Assembly: GCA_032358165.1 (NCBI GenBank)
Contig: JAALGY010000041.1
Location: 2,170,001 to 2,234,000, forward strand
Length of the DNA stretch: 64,000 nt
Source of the DNA: Diplosphaera chodatii
Lineage: Eukaryota; Chlorophyta; Trebouxiophyceae; Prasiolales; Stichococcaceae
Direction: 5' to 3'
The stretch's first letter is position 1, and each line of letters opens with the position of its first letter. The position numbers and the translations under genes are program-made. The notes under the pieces are model-generated. The model did not search any database and was not told the origin of the DNA. It saw only the letters and a program-made list of their open reading frames with translations. Shown piece after piece: positions 60,287 through 64,000 of this stretch.

Positions 60287-61060
60287 TGTTCCTCACTGAC
60301 AGCCTTGGCGGCATGGGCAGCCTTGGCGGCATGGGAAGCCCTCAAGCGGAGGGGAGCCCGCTGCCAGCATTGACTAAGAGCAGCTTCCTTGCGATATCAT
60401 TAGACTCACCAGCGCCTGGCAAGGGTCAAATGGCAGATTTGGAAGCGACACTTTGACGATGTGGGGTGTAGATACGCAGCACTGCCAGAGGTCAGGGTCG
60501 CTTCCCTTGTTGCGCACATCTGCTTGCTTTTGATGACGTTCGATATGTGGCAATCTGAGCGACTTGGGACTGCAGCAGTTTCAGTTTTGGCTGCGCTGCG
60601 GAGGTTTTCCTGCAGTGGATCTGTTTACCCACCCTGCAGCTGCATTGCCAACCCATCAACCAGCCATCTGCGGCAGATCTCAGGCTTGCAGCCTTGTGAT
60701 GTTTCTCAGCAGCCTCAGTGCACCACAAAAGAGGGACTTGACCTCGGCACCACATGGTCTAGCACGTTGGAATCGGCCTGCACGTTGCTTAGATTGTACA
60801 CAGCCATTTCGGCAAATTATAATCAGCCGTCCACTGCCGGATGATGCGCGTACGGTATGTATAAGTTCAAGAGTGACCAGATGGTGATGCCGAGCACGCC
60901 CTGCGATGTGGAGCACAGTTGCAGCAGGAGACGAGTCATTTGCAGCGGCACTGCACCCCTGCCATGCACAGCGACGATCCATGTCAAAAGCGCAAGCCAC
61001 GCAAGCTTGTAGCAGCGTGACTGATCAGACGCAGTCTCGTCAGCGGCTTGTTCAAAGGTC
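60287..61060. other. Spacer downstream of SAPS gene
   Basis: About 770 bp contain the SAPS 3' end and the promoter of the glycosyltransferase gene. The first 170 bp hold an open plus-strand frame with a SLGGMGSLGGMGSP repeat. No other gene is seen. Confidence 0.4.
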
Positions 61061-63604
61061 ATGAGGCCATTGCGTGGTACAGCAGCTGCACTGCTGCTGC
61101 TGTGCATGACTGGGCTGCCGCTCATCTCAGCATACAGCATCCAGCAGGAGGAGGATCAGAGCAGCATCGACGCTCTCGGATTGGGCCAGATCGGGATGTT
61201 GACAGTCAGCAGCAAGAAGGTGCTGATGCGGGCTGTAGTCCACATCGGGCATGCTCTGCATGCTTGCATTTTGCATCGCACAAAGCACGTTTTTTGTGTT
61301 CTCAACCATGCTGCTACAAGTGATGAAGCGTGCAACCCGTCTCATCTCAGGAGCTGCTGACAATTCTCACGCCGGTGTACCCAGACGAGCACACGCTGAG
61401 CTTGCTGCGGAATCAGCTCAGAACGTTTGCAGCATTCGCAGACATCGGCAGCTTTGCAGCCTGGATGATGGTCACCCCTGCAGCCAAGCTGGCCACACTG
61501 CAGATGTTTCTGGACTTCGAGCTTGGCGTCCTGCCGCCAGCACTGTCTGATAAGGTGTGGCCGGCTGCAGCCAGGCCACGTTGCTGTTGGGTCGAGCATT
61601 TTGCGCCTTATCCCTGACACAAGCCCCCTGCAGGATCACCTGCTTTACAGCTGGCAGCAGATCAACTGACGCTTGCCAAAACAGTCTCAAGGGCTCCATG
61701 CCCACCTCCTATGCTGCAGATTGTGTTGGTGACAGACGAGGCTTGTGTGCCAGAGCTGGAGCCGAGCCGATTCGCTCTCATTGCCTTTAACGACGCTGTC
61801 TTCATCCCCGGCTGGTTCAAGCAGCAGGTAGGCCTGCGGTGGCAGCGCTGTGCACCTGCACTTCCGGCCCAATGGGAGGACTTATGAAGAGTATTGCCAA
61901 CAGCCTGCGGTGAGGTGTGCGGCCGCATGTCAGACACCTGCCGAGATTTGGCGCTTGTGTGGCTGCAATGACGTACGCTGGTCTGAGGAGGGTTGCTCCT
62001 GCCTTGCAGCTGCTCAAGCTGGGGTGTGCGCACCTGATCAAGACGCCTTTCTACCTTATCACGGATGCCGACACTTTCTACCTGAACCGCTTCTCGGCGG
62101 GCAAGTTGCACACTTCAGATTATTTGCGGAGGGGTGTCAACCCGCAGCTGCACTGATATTTGTCACAGGCAACATGTATCAGATCCTGTGGCCGTCGCCG
62201 CCTCTCTGATGTGACGTGGGCTGCGTGCAGGGGACCTGTTCGTCACGAGCCCCTGCAACTCTACCGAGCAGCACATTGTGTGCAACGCACAGCGCAGCGA
62301 AGCATACAGGTGCGTGTCGTGACGTTGCTGTGCCACCATGCACGGAGATGCTGGCGCCGATGATCAGCGTACATGTGCGTACAATGGCGGTACACTGTTC
62401 TGCAAGCATTATCCTGGTATGGATCAGGGCAAAGACAGAGCTGCAGTCGTATGTCGAGGGCCAGCAGCTGCAGTGGATCATCAACAGCGCAGACACCCTG
62501 GAGGTGACGCCGTGCAAGTGTGCGAATGCCCTGCCCTTGTGTGCCGTGCCGCCGTTTCTATGCGGACGGTAGCACCAGAAAGAACCGCAGCATGACGCTC
62601 CTGCTCCCCGCTGCAGCTTCCGGTGCCTCAGGGCGAGGAGTCCAGCGGGGTCACGCCGCAGATCTTTGCGCGCCCCCTGGTGGCGGCGGTCGTGGCGCAC
62701 ATCAACTGGCTCGTCAAGACAGAGGTGGGGCCTGAGAGAGGCTGCACTCGAAATGCTCCCGCAGCAGGACAGCCTCTGCAAGCTGCACAGTGCACTATTA
62801 TTTGCTGAGCGGTCGAAGCTTGGGGCGAAACTTAGCATCAGTACCTGCATTTTGCTCATGACACAGTTGCATTCCACATGCCGCAGTACTGGGAGCACAT
62901 GCCGTGGCGGGTGTACATGTGCGGGCGCCTGACGCTGTACTACTATCTGTCGCACCACAAGGGCCTGCCCAAGAACCACGCGCAGCCCTGGACCGAGTTC
63001 AACGTGTACTGGGTGTACGCAGAGCACGCAGGTGGGCAGAAGTGTAAAATGGCTTGCGCTCTGCTGCACACGCTGTACAGATGCAGACATCTGGGTGTGC
63101 CGCCACAGAGCGTCAGCTCCCTGCCTGCCAAGGTACAGGCCTGACGGGGTTCGCAACTATATACAGCCCCAAGTATGTGCTACAGGGCTGTGGGACAACT
63201 ACCACGTGCGGGCGCACCTGGCCAGCTACCGCACCAATGCCTGGGGCACGGAGCAGTTTGAGCAGTGGGACCCCTGCTCCACCATCAAGACGGACCAGTG
63301 GAATCCAGGTGCAAGCGGCTGATCGCAATACGTGAATGGAGACCACATTTTTGCATCTGCTACAGCCGCCCCTTTGCTGATTACAAGCTGGAAATGTTCA
63401 AGCCAAGTTCAATTGTGTGCAGGGTACTGGGCCGTCTTCCAGAGCACCATGGGCGTGTCCGGCGACGCGATCTGGGACAAGCTGAAGCGCTGCGTGCCGG
63501 AGACCAGCCTCGGCGGCAGCACAGGCGGGGGGCGAGATGCGCAGCGGCAGCAGCAGCAGCACCGGAAGCGGCGGCGAAGGCGACTGCATGCTCGGCTGCC
63601 GTGA
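61061..63604 (+). CDS. Secretory-pathway DUF6492-type glycosyltransferase-like protein
   Basis: Predicted 435 aa. Exons: 61061-61219, 61351-61554, 61720-61827, 62010-62133, 62231-62309, 62428-62503, 62617-62724, 62887-63031, 63186-63308 and 63423-63604. An N-terminal signal sequence or anchor (GTAAALLLLCMTGLPLISAY) indicates entry to the secretory pathway. The core resembles DUF6492 nucleotide-sugar transferases: LTILTPVYPDEHTLSLL, IVLVTDEACVPELEP, LLKLGCAHLIKTPFYLITDA with a D-A-D metal-binding triplet (about 176-178), GVTPQIFARPLVAAVVAHIN, WTEFNVYWVYAEHAGLWD and FQSTMGVSGDAIWDKLK. The C-terminus is basic (HRKRRRRRLHARLP). The sugar and acceptor are unknown. A Golgi role in cell-wall or protein glycosylation is inference. 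Confidence 0.8.
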
Positions 63605-64000
63605 GTGCGGCCTCTGGCACTGACAGCCGCCCGCCAGTGGCCGCTGCAGGCCGCCGTCGGCGGGGTGCAAGACACAGCCAGGTACAGTGGCATGCCTGTG
63701 CAGCAGCAACATGCGCACCAGCAAGGGGTGCCTTAATTGAACACCCCATATGGCGGTGAAGGATGCCGCAGCTTGAGGCACATGCTTGCAGCATGCGCCT
63801 CGAGGTGTACAAGTGCTGCATGACCCTTGCCGACTCGAACGCGTGCATTTTTGCAGCTGGGATGTGCCTGGGAGCGCCGCTTGGTGCCGATGAGCAACAA
63901 ACAGCTGCTGTTGTCGCAACGCCCGGTGTCAGGACGTGCTTTGCTGACCTCAGAATCAAAGGACAGAATCAAAGGACAGTGCACTTTGGCGATCGGTCCT
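63605..64000. other. 3' flank to window end
   Basis: The last 396 bp follow the glycosyltransferase stop. Short open frames on both strands show no recognisable product. Confidence 0.4.

Noticed and set aside
63144..63190. A frame break or 13-nt intron in the glycosyltransferase gene
   Set aside because: Splicing 63031 directly to 63186 gives VYAEHAGLWDNY with correct phase, so the intervening frame is simply intronic.
1..64000. Transposons, viral insertions, tRNA or rRNA genes
   Set aside because: By eye I found no transposase, reverse transcriptase, viral core gene, long terminal repeats, tRNA cloverleaf or rRNA core. tRNAscan and a repeat search would be decisive.

Overview
The window is nuclear DNA from a green alga, most likely a trebouxiophyte such as a Coccomyxa or Chlorella relative. 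The evidence is the gene content: plastid-type glutamyl-tRNA reductase, a plant-type PB1/TPR protein, ATXR2-like and HSF genes. It is also the architecture: GC-rich exons of about 60-300 nt, roughly 160 short introns with TGCAG-type acceptors, and tight packing. No bacterial, viral or transposon gene was recognised. Species assignment is inference; no rRNA or other marker lies in the window.

Almost every gene is split into many exons, so single ORFs are misleading. I rebuilt the genes by following reading frame, splice-site phase and family conservation, and exon coordinates are given in each entry. Fourteen models are closed from start to stop with consistent phase. One (the aminotransferase) enters from the left edge. 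One (MRNIP-like) is firm only at its N-terminal end, and one (48255-50977) is unidentified.

Layout, left to right: class I/II aminotransferase (+, 5' truncated); MRNIP-like zinc protein (-); ATXR2/SMYD-type SET-MYND methyltransferase (+); very large heat-shock transcription factor of 994 aa (-); SLC43-like MFS transporter (+); PB1/TPR protein related to CLMP1/Phox (-); plastid Rossmann-fold ketopantoate-reductase-like protein (-); UFD1 (+); GH1 beta-glucosidase (+); glucosidase II beta subunit ending in KDEL (-); glutamyl-tRNA reductase (-); BCD1/ZNHIT6 snoRNP assembly factor (+); unidentified helical protein (+); mitochondrial carrier (-); PP6 SAPS-domain regulatory subunit (+); secreted DUF6492-type glycosyltransferase (+).

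Five gene pairs are divergent and share 0.28-1.2 kb of upstream DNA. Several pairs are tail-to-tail, and one of these shares a CTAG so that the two stop codons overlap. The genes do not form a pathway cluster. UFD1 and glucosidase II beta both serve ER protein quality control, and the HSF is a stress regulator, but nothing shows that this proximity is functional.

The most unusual signals are a high proportion of GC-AG introns (six well supported by phase, one ambiguous), the oversized HSF with a long linker and repeated ED[T/A]WKA modules, the overlapping stop codons, an open frame past the SAPS stop codon, and a possible hotdog-fold gene at 53200-53600. I did not find a convincing new multi-gene system.
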